Shown: positions 8,729 to 17,464, counted from the first letter of the stretch. The stretch is DNA of 49,712 nucleotides from JANMCE01 sp031360915 (GCA_031360915.1 JANMCE010000202.1:1-49712), one strand, 5' to 3'. The notes: a model not told the origin generated them from the sequence alone. Made by a program: numbers and translations.

Positions 8729-8962
8729 TCGGTTGCTGGGCAGTCGCTTTGGGTTCGGTCGATAGCGGGGAACTCTGTCACAGCCCGCTGTCAGTATCGA
8801 TGTATGCCCACTGCTAGAGAGCAGGGCAGCCACCAATTCTATTTGAGTCCATCAGGGTGAACGTACAGTCTGAGCTCACCAGCCAATCCGGGCGAATGTG
8901 AACTGTGACTTGTCATTAACCCTGATGACCCAAAACAAAAAGATCCCAGCCCAGACCCTGAG
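8725..8962. repeat. Degenerate copy A of a MITE-like repeat family
   Basis: This fills most of the 388-bp gene-free stretch between the lipase and cysN. Bases 8825-8910 match 25524-25608 closely: 85-86 bp, most positions identical, both containing TCCATCAGGGTGAACGTACA. Weaker similarity extends on both sides. The left end also matches: CTAG at 8725-8728 then GGTTGCTGGGCA and GTCGCTTTGGG, compared with CTAA then GGCTGCTGAGCA and ATCGCTTTGG in copy B. I could not find a clear right terminal repeat. CTAA at 9117-9120, at the cysN stop, could be the far flank. Within the core, TCCATCAGGGT (from 8848) is nearly mirrored by ACCCTGATGA (from 8919), so the RNA could fold. From about 8963 to 9116 I see nothing recognisable. 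Confidence 0.75.
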
Positions 8963-9116
8963 CTGCCGTCATTGCCTATGACGACGTCACCGGCTCGATT
9001 GGTGGCGTGGCCTATGTCGCTCCCACCAATTCACCCACGTGCGCGTCAGTGTGGTGCTCGGCCCGTTGCCAGCCACCGGTTCTCGCACCCGTGGCCCGCA
9101 AGCCACCTGCCCTGAG

Positions 9117-10391
9117 CTAAACGCCGGTTCGTTCGAAGGCCACCAACACTGCGGCAGCTGCGGTGGTGTTGGTGACTTCATCGATTAGGATGGCGCGGCC
9201 GCCATCGCGATGATCCACGTAGCGGTCAACCACGATGGGCTCGGTGAGCGTGAGACGCACTCGTCCGATGTCATTGAGGCCGAGCCCATTTGTGGCAACT
9301 TCATCAAGCGTGGTGACATCGAATTGATGCACGACGCCGGCCACGGTGGCCCGCACCTGACGCCCGCCCTGCTTAAGGAACCAACGGCTGCCGAGCTCGA
9401 GCGGCCGGTCAATCATCCAGCACAGATCGACCACCACATCGGTGACCGCGGACGGTTGCAACGCTGCGTCGCTCACGACGATGACGTCACCGCGGCTGAT
9501 GTCGAGCGTGGTCGCCAACTGCACCGAGATCGCCTCACCGGCATGCGCTTCGTGAATGGGCACGCCACCGCGGTCAAGGCCCGACACGGTGGTGGTGTGA
9601 CCGGCCGGTAGCACCGTGACCTCATCACCCACGCGCAGCGTGCCGCCGGACAGTCGACCGGCGTACCCGCGATAGTCAGGGTGTTCACGAGAGTTCGGGC
9701 GGATTACCCACTGCACCTCAAGGCGCGAACCAACGACGTCGCGCTCGCCGACCGGAAAAGTTTCGAGCAGTTCAAGCAAGGTTGGTCCGTCGTACCACGG
9801 TGACTGGGTAGAACGTTCCACCACGTTGTCGCCATGCAAAGCGGAGACCGGTATGAGAGTGACCGGAACCGGTTGCGGCAGAGCTTCCACGAACCCGAGG
9901 AACTCTTTGGACACGGCCTTGAACTCGGCTTCGTCCCAGTCGATGAGGTCCATCTTGTTGACGGCCACGATAATGCTCGACACGCCCAGCAGCGCCGCGA
10001 TGAACGTGTGACGGCGGGTCTGCTCCACCATGCCGTGGCGGGCATCGAGCAGCACTATCGCCACGTCGGCCACCGACGCGCCGGTCACCATATTGCGGGT
10101 GTATTGCGCATGCCCGGGTGTGTCGGCCACCACGAAGCTGCGGGCCGGTGTGGCGAAATAGCGGTAGGCCACATCGATGGTAATTCCCTGCTCGCGCTCG
10201 GCCCGTAGGCCGTCGGTAAGCAGCGCGAGGTTGACGCTGCCATCGCCATAACGACGGCTGGCCTTGGTGACGGCCGACAGCTGGTCTTCAAAGACCGACT
10301 TGGTGTCGTGCAAAAGCCGACCGATCAGCGTCGACTTGCCGTCGTCAACCGAACCGGCCGTAGCGATTCGAAGTTGTGCGATCTCAGTCAT
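9117..10391 (-). CDS. cysN: Sulfate adenylyltransferase large subunit (GTPase)
   Basis: A 424-aa EF-Tu-like GTPase subunit of ATP sulfurylase. GTP hydrolysis drives formation of adenylyl-sulfate (APS) by CysD. The GTPase motifs are G1 (GSVDDGKST), G3 (DTPGH) and G4 (NKMDL), followed by two beta-barrel domains. The protein ends without an APS-kinase (CysC) domain, unlike the fused CysNC of mycobacteria. Its start codon shares a base with the cysD stop (TGATG), so the two subunits are translationally coupled. It is the last gene of the sulfate operon, and its stop is next to repeat copy A. Confidence 0.96.
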   Translation of the reverse strand: MTEIAQLRIATAGSVDDGKSTLIGRLLHDTKSVFEDQLSAVTKASRRYGDGSVNLALLTDGLRAEREQGITIDVAYRYFATPARSFVVADTPGHAQYTRNMVTGASVADVAIVLLDARHGMVEQTRRHTFIAALLGVSSIIVAVNKMDLIDWDEAEFKAVSKEFLGFVEALPQPVPVTLIPVSALHGDNVVERSTQSPWYDGPTLLELLETFPVGERDVVGSRLEVQWVIRPNSREHPDYRGYAGRLSGGTLRVGDEVTVLPAGHTTTVSGLDRGGVPIHEAHAGEAISVQLATTLDISRGDVIVVSDAALQPSAVTDVVVDLCWMIDRPLELGSRWFLKQGGRQVRATVAGVVHQFDVTTLDEVATNGLGLNDIGRVRLTLTEPIVVDRYVDHRDGGRAILIDEVTNTTAAAAVLVAFERTGV

Positions 10392-11293
10392 CAGAAGTAG
10401 CCCTCTTTCTTTCGGTCCTCCATGGCGGAATCACTGACGGTGTCGTCGGCCCGGGTGGCGCCGCGCTCGGTGATTCGAGAGGCAGCAACGTCCGCGATGA
10501 TGTCGTCGATGCTGGTGGCGTCCGAGAGCACCGCGCCGGTGCAGCTCATGTCGCCAACCGTGCGATACCGAACCGTTTCCACGCGGGTCATTTCGTGCGG
10601 CTCAGCCGCGACCGGACCGCCAATGCCAAGCAACATGCCGTCACGTTTCACGACCGAGCGTTGGTGGGAGAAGTAGATCGACGGCAGTGTGATGCCCTCG
10701 GCCGCGAGATAACGCCAGATGTCGAGCTCGGTCCAGTTGCTGAGCGGGAACGCGCGCAGGTGTTCACCCTTGCGGATGCGGGCGTTGAGCATGTTCCACG
10801 GTTCGGGCCGCTGATTGCGCGGGTCCCACTGGCCGTGGTGATCACGAAACGACAAGATGCGTTCCTTCGCTCGCGCCTTGTCCTCGTCTCGACGACCCCC
10901 ACCGAAGGCTGCGTCGAAACGGTGCTCGGCAATGGCATCGAGCAGCGTCACCGACTGCAGCCGGTTACGACTCGCCCGAGGGCCAGCTTCTTCAACTGCT
11001 CGGCCGGTGTCGATCGACTGTTGCACGCTGGCCACGAGCAGTTCGACACCGAGTCGTGCAACCTCTCGATCACGATAGTCAATCACCTCGGGGAAGTTGT
11101 GACCGGTGTCGACATGCATAACCGGAAACGGAAGCCGAGCCGGAGCAAAGGCCTTGACGGCGGTGTGCAATAGGACAGCAGAGTCCTTGCCACCGGAGAA
11201 CAGCAGCACCGGTGTGGCGCACTCGGCGGTGACCTCGCGGATGATGGTGATGGCCTCGTCTTCAAGACCACGAACGAGACTGGCGACGCTCAT
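10391..11293 (-). CDS. cysD: Sulfate adenylyltransferase small subunit
   Basis: A 300-aa subunit of ATP sulfurylase that makes APS from ATP and sulfate in the cytoplasm. It belongs to the PAPS-reductase/adenine nucleotide alpha-hydrolase superfamily, shown by the PP-loop LLFSGGKDSAVLLHT, the segment GGGRRDEDKARAKER and the downstream ELDIWRYLAAEGI. The frame opens at 11308, but the ATG at 11293 (MSVASLVRGLEDEAI) overlaps the stop of cysH as ATGA and gives the usual length. It is coupled to cysH upstream and cysN downstream. Confidence 0.96.
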   Translation of the reverse strand: MSVASLVRGLEDEAITIIREVTAECATPVLLFSGGKDSAVLLHTAVKAFAPARLPFPVMHVDTGHNFPEVIDYRDREVARLGVELLVASVQQSIDTGRAVEEAGPRASRNRLQSVTLLDAIAEHRFDAAFGGGRRDEDKARAKERILSFRDHHGQWDPRNQRPEPWNMLNARIRKGEHLRAFPLSNWTELDIWRYLAAEGITLPSIYFSHQRSVVKRDGMLLGIGGPVAAEPHEMTRVETVRYRTVGDMSCTGAVLSDATSIDDIIADVAASRITERGATRADDTVSDSAMEDRKKEGYF

Positions 11294-11955
11294 ACGTGCA
11301 ACCCGCATTCAACCTTGGCTTGACCGGACCAGCGGCCCGCCCGACGATCCTCACCCGGTGACACCGGCCGCGTGCAGGGCCAGCACCCGATAGAGAAGTA
11401 CCCGCGTTCGACCAGCGGATTGCGCGGCAGATCCTCCAACTGCTCATAGAGCGCCATCTGCTCGTCGGTCATGGTCGCGAGAGGGTTGATCTTGACCAGC
11501 TGCCGGCCAAGGTCGTAGCTGACGATCGGCGCGTTGGCACGAGTGGGTGCATCGACCCGACGCACACCGGTGATCCAGGCAGCCTTGCCGGCGAGCGCAC
11601 GCTGCAGTGGCTCGACCTTGCGAATCTGGCAGCAGCCCTCCACATCGGTCTGCCAAAGATTGTCGGGCACCACCTCGGGCTGAGGATGCACGACACGAAT
11701 GTTGAGTTTGTAGCGACGGATGAGTTCGTCGGCGAACCACTTCGTTTCGGCGAACAGGTACTGCGTGTCGAGCAGCACGATGTCAGCCTGTGGCGCGACA
11801 CGAGCAACGACATCGACAAGCACGGCATCTTCAAAGCTGGCGGTGAACACCAGGCCGTCACCGAAGGTATCGAACGCCCATTGCACGATTTCGCGCGGGT
11901 GGGCTGATTCAAGTGAGGCGTTGACGCGGGCGAGTTCCGCGAGGTCGGGTGGCAT
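11290..11955 (-). CDS. cysH: Assimilatory adenylyl-sulfate reductase, iron-sulfur type
   Basis: A 221-aa thioredoxin-dependent reductase that turns activated sulfate into sulfite. The protein carries the 4Fe-4S ligand pattern: C108-C109 in CCQIRKVEPL and C191/C194 in SIGCWPCTRP. The catalytic cysteine is near the C-terminus (C217 in ECGLH). This cysteine set marks bacterial APS reductases, while the classic PAPS reductase of enterobacteria lacks the cluster. With no CysC kinase in the operon, direct use of APS is the simplest reading. The ATG at 11955 follows the transporter stop by eight bases, and the stop overlaps cysD. Confidence 0.93.
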   Translation of the reverse strand: MPPDLAELARVNASLESAHPREIVQWAFDTFGDGLVFTASFEDAVLVDVVARVAPQADIVLLDTQYLFAETKWFADELIRRYKLNIRVVHPQPEVVPDNLWQTDVEGCCQIRKVEPLQRALAGKAAWITGVRRVDAPTRANAPIVSYDLGRQLVKINPLATMTDEQMALYEQLEDLPRNPLVERGYFSIGCWPCTRPVSPGEDRRAGRWSGQAKVECGLHV

Positions 11956-11963
11956 GGTTCTCC

Positions 11964-12764
11964 TTACAGAAAGCGCAGCAGCTTGAGGCCGGTGGCGACC
12001 AGCACCGTGGCCAGGGCGGGACGAACGACGTGATCGGGGGCCCGGGACGACACCTGGCTACCCAGCCAGACGCCCGGGAAGGCACCGATGAGCAGGGCGC
12101 CAACAACGGCGAGCTGCACTTGGCCGAACAGCACGTGGCCGAGTGCAGCCGAGGCGACGAGCGGAATGGCCTGGGCCAGATCGGTGCCGACCAGTTCGGC
12201 CGTCGTGAGGCGCGGGTAGACCCACATCATCAGCACGAGCATCAGCGAGCCGGAGCCGACCGACGTGAGCCCGACGATAAGTCCACCGGCCAAGCCGATC
12301 GCCAGCGTCGGCCACGGGCGAATCAACGTCGGCAGCGTCGAGGCGATGCCGTGACGCCGACGGTAGACCATCCACATGCGCAGCGTCATGGCTGCTGCAG
12401 CCGTAACCAACGTGACGCCAAGCGCTATCTCGAGGGGGCGATGGGCGCGCTTGGCGCCGATCACGTCCAGTAGAACGGCGCCAGCGAACGCGGTGGGCAC
12501 CGAGCCGAGCGCCAGCCATTTCACGATGTCCCGACGCACGGTGCGCTGCTTGGAGTGTACGGCGGCGCCGACGGGCTTGATGGCCAACGACACCACCAGG
12601 TCGCTCGAAATTGCCGCCAACGGGGACACATGGAAGATCAGAACCAGCATGGGCGTGAGCAGGGCGCCACCGCCCATACCGGTCAATCCGACCAGGAAAC
12701 CGCCCAAAAGCCCACCTACGACGAGACCGCCATCAATGTGGAAGAACGCTTGGGCGAGGAGCAC
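11964..12764 (-). CDS. TauE/SafE-family sulfite/sulfonate-type membrane transporter
   Basis: A 266-aa membrane protein with about seven or eight hydrophobic segments and the two-fold repeat of the TauE/SafE family. The N-terminal repeat includes GGFLVGLTGMGGGALLTPML and the second includes GGLIVGLTSVGSGSLML. Members move sulfite, sulfonates or other sulfur anions. As first gene of the cysHDN operon it may import a sulfur source or protect against excess sulfite made by CysH. The start is a GTG at 12764, and its spacing to the upstream GAAGG is very short, so the exact start is uncertain. A 34-bp dyad lies just upstream. Confidence 0.88.
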   Translation of the reverse strand: MLLAQAFFHIDGGLVVGGLLGGFLVGLTGMGGGALLTPMLVLIFHVSPLAAISSDLVVSLAIKPVGAAVHSKQRTVRRDIVKWLALGSVPTAFAGAVLLDVIGAKRAHRPLEIALGVTLVTAAAAMTLRMWMVYRRRHGIASTLPTLIRPWPTLAIGLAGGLIVGLTSVGSGSLMLVLMMWVYPRLTTAELVGTDLAQAIPLVASAALGHVLFGQVQLAVVGALLIGAFPGVWLGSQVSSRAPDHVVRPALATVLVATGLKLLRFL

Positions 12765-12780
12765 GCCTTCCGTTCTATCA

Positions 12781-12814
12781 AATCCCGACTAACTTGATCA
12801 ACTTTATTGGGATT
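12781..12814. promoter_or_regulatory. 34-bp dyad, probable operator of the sulfate operon
   Basis: An interrupted palindrome centred at 12797/12798: outer arms AATCCC (12781-12786) and GGGATT (12809-12814), inner core TTGATCAA (12794-12801). Thirteen of 17 base pairs are symmetric about one centre. It lies 17 bp upstream of the transporter start. On the minus strand TTGATC within it could serve as a -35 box for a GATAGA hexamer about 16 bp further on. The arms are not followed by a T run, so an operator is more likely than a terminator. Confidence 0.6.
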
Positions 12815-12829
12815 ACTTCTTGTACAGCT

Positions 12830-14110
12830 TCAACGGAGCCCGATCGGCTCGAATGAGCCGAGCAGGATCTCCTGGCTCGGGCCACCCAACCAGTTGAGGG
12901 CCGAGGAGTAGATCGAGCGGAAGTCGATGTCGGCCCTGAGGTCGCCGTCGTCGAGGTTGACCAGATCGGTCTGGCCGATCACGCCACCCTTCACCATCGG
13001 GCCGACCAGGAATTCCACACTGGCCTTGCCGTGATCGGTGCCGCTTCCGTTCTCCGCGGCCCGTCGCCCGAACTCCGACGTGGTCATCACGAGCGCGTGA
13101 TCGGCCATGCCGGCAGCCGTCAGCCGGTCGTTGAAGTGCTGCAATCCGGTGGCCAGGTCACCCAGGAGTCTGGCCTGGGTCTCCAGCTGATTGGCGTGGG
13201 TGTCGAAGCCGCCCGTGTTGATGTGGATCACGCGCGCCGACGTCTTGGCGATAATCATCTCTGCCGCAAGCGCGAGTGACTTGGCGATGTTGCCTTCCTC
13301 GGCCGCCGCGTCCTGGTTGGCAGCGGCTTCCACCTTCAGCTTCTGGAACACACCGACTGCATCAACTGCGGCGCTGGCGTTCGGACCGCCGATGAGCTTC
13401 CAACCATCGATCAGACCCGAACCCGATGTCGCCTTGATCTTGAATGTGTCGGGCGAGATCACGACCGTGGCGCGGCTGTCGACGCCGCGCAATGCTGGCA
13501 CGCCCGAACCGAGCGCAACGGCTCGGAGCGGATCGTTGGCGGTGCCTCCGGTGACATCGAGGTAGCGGCCGAGCCAACCGGTCTGGGAAACCTTGCCGGG
13601 GGTGGCCGACCACCAGTTGTCGAGCGAGAGGAAGTGGCTACGACTCGGCGCGGGGTACCCGACCGAAGCCAGTGCCGCAACATGTCCAGCATCCAGTAGG
13701 CCTTGCAACGGCGCGAACGAAGGATGGAGGCCGTAGTCGGACACGCCGGGGAACTTCACCAGTTTGTCGTCCGGGATGCCCAGTGTGGGACGCAGGTCGT
13801 GGTAGCGACCGGTGACCGGAATGAGGGTGTTGATGCCGTCATTGCCACCGCTGAGCTGCACCACCACCAACACCCGATCCGTAGCTTTCGGCGCAGCGGT
13901 GGCCACAGTCTGGACCGGTTCGAGCGTAGAGTTCGTCGCGGTCGTCGGGGCCGCCGTGGTTGACGCAGCCGATGTGGCTGCAGCCGTGGTGGACCCGGCC
14001 GACGAGGACGAAGGTCCGGCAGCCTCCGTGCGACCCTTGCAGGCGGTGAGCCCAGCGCCGACGGCAGCCGATGCCGACCAGGCGAGGAAGTTCCGACGGG
14101 ACATGGTCAT
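12830..14110 (-). CDS. DUF1501 family protein, exported
   Basis: A 426-aa member of the DUF1501 family, which belongs to the alkaline-phosphatase/sulfatase-like superfamily but has no firmly known reaction. The N-terminus has a twin-arginine signal (MSRRNFLAWSASA) and ends in a lipobox-like LTAC (C24), so the protein is probably exported folded and may be lipid-anchored. A long Ser/Thr/Ala linker precedes the domain, which starts near VLVVVQLSGGNDGINTL. Other family-like motifs are INTGGFDTHANQ and TSEFGRRAAENGSGTDHG. It follows the DUF1800 gene by two bases. This pair is widely conserved and is probably an outer-surface or secreted complex. Confidence 0.9.
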   Translation of the reverse strand: MTMSRRNFLAWSASAAVGAGLTACKGRTEAAGPSSSSAGSTTAAATSAASTTAAPTTATNSTLEPVQTVATAAPKATDRVLVVVQLSGGNDGINTLIPVTGRYHDLRPTLGIPDDKLVKFPGVSDYGLHPSFAPLQGLLDAGHVAALASVGYPAPSRSHFLSLDNWWSATPGKVSQTGWLGRYLDVTGGTANDPLRAVALGSGVPALRGVDSRATVVISPDTFKIKATSGSGLIDGWKLIGGPNASAAVDAVGVFQKLKVEAAANQDAAAEEGNIAKSLALAAEMIIAKTSARVIHINTGGFDTHANQLETQARLLGDLATGLQHFNDRLTAAGMADHALVMTTSEFGRRAAENGSGTDHGKASVEFLVGPMVKGGVIGQTDLVNLDDGDLRADIDFRSIYSSALNWLGGPSQEILLGSFEPIGLR

Positions 14111-14112
14111 GT

Positions 14113-15354
14113 TCAGGCCTCCACAAATTCGGGGGTAACGAGGGCAAGGGCAAGTCGGACAAAGGCGTCCTTGGCAACAGCAAGGCCGGTGATGCTCTGC
14201 GCCGAGAAGTCGGTCGGCAGACCGAGCGCCCGCGAAAGGGTGGGCCAGTCACCGGCTTTGGCTGCAGCCAAAGCCGGTGACGTGGGCGGTGTGGCCGAGG
14301 CAATGACCGTGGCCAGATTCAGACGGCCGATCATGGTGCCCGACGAGTACCAAGCCTGCCCACCGGGCCAGCCGGCAACGTTGGGCGGATCGAACGGCAC
14401 CTGGCCGGCAGCCCGTAAACCGTTGAGCCGCATATCGGGCTTCAGCTGCGCGCCGGTGGCCCGCTGTGCCATCACCAGCCAGGGGGTGGGCCCAAGCACA
14501 ATGGGGCCGCCATCCACGTCGGCTCGGTGCAGGTCGATGAGCGCGAGCACAAGCGCTCGAGTATTGAACCCACTCGCACGAAACCCGTCGGCCAGCTTGG
14601 TGATGACGCCAACATCGAGGCCGGGACCGAGGGAGGCTCGACTGAGCTTGCCCGCAATGAACAGAGCGCATGCCGGTTGCTGCATGACGGCCGCAATCAC
14701 GGTATCGACATCGTGCACACCGGGCACGCCGAGCAGCGTTTGTGGGGAGTCGTCGTGCTTGGGGATTGCGAGTTTTGCCGGCTCTCCGTAGCGCTTGCTG
14801 GCCCATCCGGTGAGCGCGGTGGCGGCCGCTTTCACGTCGGCCTCCGTGAAATTTCCGACGCCGAGCGCGAAGAGTTCCATCAGCTCCCGTCCGTAGTTTT
14901 CGTTCGGCTTCCCCTTCACCGAGTCACGTCCGTCGAGGTAATACAGCATGGCATTGTCGACGGTGATGGCCTTGTAAAGCTCGGCCAGCGAGCCGAGGCC
15001 GAGCGTCCACAGCAGCTTGATCTGAGTGGCCATCGACTCACCGTCTTTGACCTTGGCGATACCCGACACGAGCACGCCGTGCCAGAACCAGGCAATACGC
15101 TCCCCCATTGAACCGCCGGCCACCATCCGGTCGAGCCAGACATCGATGACGGCGCGCTGCCGGTTCTTGTTTTCGCCCACTTCGAACGCAATATCCTTGC
15201 CCTCGAACGGGTCCGGCGAGGGAGCCGCCGAAGTGCTCATGAGTCGCTGTATTTCGGCGTCGAGGCCGCGGCCGATGGCTGCGTTCAGTTCACCGGCTTG
15301 CAGGCCGAAACCGAAGCGTCGGTGGAGTCGGGCTATGCGTGCTCGTTCGTCCAT
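14113..15354 (-). CDS. DUF1800 family protein
   Basis: A 413-aa protein of the DUF1800 family, whose function is unknown. Typical segments are the N-terminal ARLHRRFGFG, the central motif around NENYGRELMELFALGVGNFTE with FTEADVKAAATALTGW, and a C-terminal part with PPNVAGWPGGQAW. No signal peptide is evident, as is common when the partner carries one. It lies directly upstream of the DUF1501 gene with a two-base gap, the usual gene order. A perfect 34-bp DNA palindrome lies inside the coding sequence (14248-14281) and encodes the Ala/Lys-rich stretch SPALAAAKAGD. Confidence 0.9.
   Translation of the reverse strand: MDERARIARLHRRFGFGLQAGELNAAIGRGLDAEIQRLMSTSAAPSPDPFEGKDIAFEVGENKNRQRAVIDVWLDRMVAGGSMGERIAWFWHGVLVSGIAKVKDGESMATQIKLLWTLGLGSLAELYKAITVDNAMLYYLDGRDSVKGKPNENYGRELMELFALGVGNFTEADVKAAATALTGWASKRYGEPAKLAIPKHDDSPQTLLGVPGVHDVDTVIAAVMQQPACALFIAGKLSRASLGPGLDVGVITKLADGFRASGFNTRALVLALIDLHRADVDGGPIVLGPTPWLVMAQRATGAQLKPDMRLNGLRAAGQVPFDPPNVAGWPGGQAWYSSGTMIGRLNLATVIASATPPTSPALAAAKAGDWPTLSRALGLPTDFSAQSITGLAVAKDAFVRLALALVTPEFVEA
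14248..14281. repeat. Perfect 34-bp palindrome inside the DUF1800 gene
   Basis: Every base from 14248 to 14281 pairs with its mirror position. The half-site is GTCACCGGCTTTGGCTG and the other half is its exact reverse complement, with no spacer. Symmetry stops at 14247/14282. It lies in codons for an Ala-rich segment. Confidence 0.95.
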
Positions 15355-15400
15355 GTGAGTAGTAAACCCACCGAATTATGAACAGACTGTGATGGAAGGC

Positions 15401-16642
15401 TTACGGACTGGCTGCTGCCTGCGCCGCGGCGGCCGTGGTAGCCGTTGCCGCCTTGGTCGACGTTGGCGGCGTCGTGGTTGATGCCGGCTTGGGCGGAGGT
15501 CCCGTGGTCGGCGACACCGTGACCGGCACAGCCGTCGTCGGAACAGCAACCGGCTTCACGGTGGTGGCCGTCGGCAACGTGATAGTGGGCGTGGCGGGCT
15601 TCGTCGTGGTGGTGCCCGCCACGTTGGTCGTCGGCGTGATCGTGGTGGTCGTGGTGGTGACGACGGTGGTATCGGTGGGGTCTCGCTCGTCGGCTGGCGG
15701 CTTCTGATCGCCATAAATCTCGGGTTGCTTGCGGCCGTCGAACACAAACACCTGATCACCAGTGTGCAACAGGTCGGGCAGATACTGCGCTATGTGCATC
15801 GGCACCCGAACACAGCCGTGGGACGCGGGATTCTTCGGAACATCGGGATAGCCGTGGATGGCAATCCCAGCGTTGAACGAGATCGGGTTGAACACCCGGC
15901 CGAGAGGAATGTCGACCCAGTTCGAGCGCTTGAGATACACCTTGAAGATGCCACCTGGTGTTGACGATGTGCCACAAAACCGCGGGTTCTTCTCGCCGGG
16001 CGGCACGGTGGTGGTGGTGGCACCGGGCCATGCGGCAACGTTCTTGTATTCGGCGCACCATGGTTGGCCGTCGCCGCTTGAAATGTGGGTGATGAGCCGC
16101 AGCTCCCGATCGACATAGAGCGCCATGGTCTGTGTGGCCAGGAAGACTTCGGCATGGGTGGGTGATGCGTCGGGCCGGAAACTGGGCAGGCCGAGCGGGT
16201 CCTGCATACGGGTCCACAGCTCGGGCGTGACCTTGCCGGTAACGTTTTTGCCGCTGAGATTCATAATGAGCGACTGGTACGCCCACACCGCCATCTCGGT
16301 GTTCGCGCCGTAGATGCCATCGACCGCACCGACGTCGAAATGCAGATCGTTCAGTCGCTGCTGCACCACCTTCACGTCTTCGGCCGCAGCCAGACCTTTT
16401 TCCAGTGTGCGCGAAATACTGGTCTTGGGCAGCGTGGTGCTGGTCTCGACGACGGTAATTGGAGCTGTCTCCACCGCCGACGGGTCGGTAACGACCTCGA
16501 CTCCGGCGGCTGGCGGCAGATCAGATGAAGCCGCGGCCGGCGAGGCGGTAGATGTATTGGGTGAACAGGCCGCCAATACGAGCAACGCGATACACGCGCC
16601 AAAGCGCGCTGCATTCGAGAGGGAGCGAGGTCGGGGCCGCAT
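15401..16642 (-). CDS. L,D-transpeptidase lipoprotein with peptidoglycan-binding domain
   Basis: A 413-aa cell-wall enzyme. The signal peptide ends with lipobox LAAC (C26). A PG_binding_1 repeat follows at about 90-145 (VVQQRLNDLHFDVGAVDGIYG), then a YkuD catalytic domain at about 163-305 with H263 in AIHGYP and C277 in SHGCVRVP. Such enzymes form 3-3 cross-links or attach proteins to peptidoglycan, acting outside the membrane. The last ~90 residues are a Thr/Pro/Val-rich low-complexity tail with Thr runs, likely a flexible wall-spanning stretch. The start at 16642 follows a TATCCT hexamer by about ten bases. The next gene on this strand, DUF1800, is about 46 bp away. Confidence 0.93.
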   Translation of the reverse strand: MRPRPRSLSNAARFGACIALLVLAACSPNTSTASPAAASSDLPPAAGVEVVTDPSAVETAPITVVETSTTLPKTSISRTLEKGLAAAEDVKVVQQRLNDLHFDVGAVDGIYGANTEMAVWAYQSLIMNLSGKNVTGKVTPELWTRMQDPLGLPSFRPDASPTHAEVFLATQTMALYVDRELRLITHISSGDGQPWCAEYKNVAAWPGATTTTVPPGEKNPRFCGTSSTPGGIFKVYLKRSNWVDIPLGRVFNPISFNAGIAIHGYPDVPKNPASHGCVRVPMHIAQYLPDLLHTGDQVFVFDGRKQPEIYGDQKPPADERDPTDTTVVTTTTTTITPTTNVAGTTTTKPATPTITLPTATTVKPVAVPTTAVPVTVSPTTGPPPKPASTTTPPTSTKAATATTAAAAQAAASP

Positions 16643-16702
16643 TACGAGGTAGAGGATACCGAACGCGACGCGCGAAATGAATATTGGATGGACACCAGCG
16701 TG

Positions 16703-17464
16703 TTATGCCTTAACCGGTTGGATGTCACGGAGTTGACGTCGCAGTTGGAACATTTCGCGCAGAAGCTTCACGATGACGGAAGGCGACGACAGGGTGGAGA
16801 CCCCGCGGGTGCGAGGAAAGTAGTCGACCCCGAACTGCACGACCCGATAGCCGTAACGCTGGGCACGGATGACCAGCTCGGCATCGATAAAGCTGCCTTC
16901 GCTCTCAAGCTTCACATGGTCGAAGATGCGCTTGCGCACGAGCTTGAACGCGAAGTTGACGTCGCGCATCTTCACACCGAAGAGCACCTTGACCAGCGTG
17001 TTGTAGAAGAACGAGTAGACGACCCGCACGTAGCCTTCGCCGGTGCGGTCAAAACGGTAGGTGGACACGATATCGGCTTCGTAGTGACGCATGACCCGGC
17101 AAGCCTTTTGCAGTTCGTCCATGTCGAAGGGTAGATCGGCATCCGAGTACAGAATGAGATCGCCACGGCTCTCGGCAAAGCCGGTCTTGAGGGAGCCACC
17201 CAACTTGCGATTGACCGGGTGGTGGACGACACGCACGCGTCGGTCGGTGGCGGCCAATTCATCGGCGATACGCCCGGTGGCATCGGTAGACGCGTCGTTC
17301 ACGATGAGCAGTTCATAGTCACCGATTTCGCCCTGCGCAAGCAAGATGTCGCATGCTTCGCGGCCAGCCCCGAGGGCGCGGTGAAGGTACTCCTCCTCGT
17401 TCCACATGGGGTAGAAAACGGTGAGCAACTTGAAGGGGGGCTCGGACGGCGCAACCGGGTCCAT
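16703..17464 (-). CDS. Family 2 glycosyltransferase (polyprenyl-phosphate type)
   Basis: A 253-aa GT-A fold glycosyltransferase. Motifs are the N-terminal VFYPMWNEEEYL, the nucleotide-binding LLIVNDASTD, the DXD-type YSDADLPFDM and the acceptor-side GSFIDAELVIRA. The layout matches dolichyl/polyprenyl-phosphate mannose or glucose synthases without added membrane anchors. It probably transfers a sugar from a nucleotide donor to a lipid carrier or wall glycan at the inner membrane face. The open frame reaches 17566, but that would overlap the divergent gene at 17548, so the ATG at 17464 is preferred. No strong ribosome-binding site marks it. Confidence 0.85.
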   Translation of the reverse strand: MDPVAPSEPPFKLLTVFYPMWNEEEYLHRALGAGREACDILLAQGEIGDYELLIVNDASTDATGRIADELAATDRRVRVVHHPVNRKLGGSLKTGFAESRGDLILYSDADLPFDMDELQKACRVMRHYEADIVSTYRFDRTGEGYVRVVYSFFYNTLVKVLFGVKMRDVNFAFKLVRKRIFDHVKLESEGSFIDAELVIRAQRYGYRVVQFGVDYFPRTRGVSTLSSPSVIVKLLREMFQLRRQLRDIQPVKA

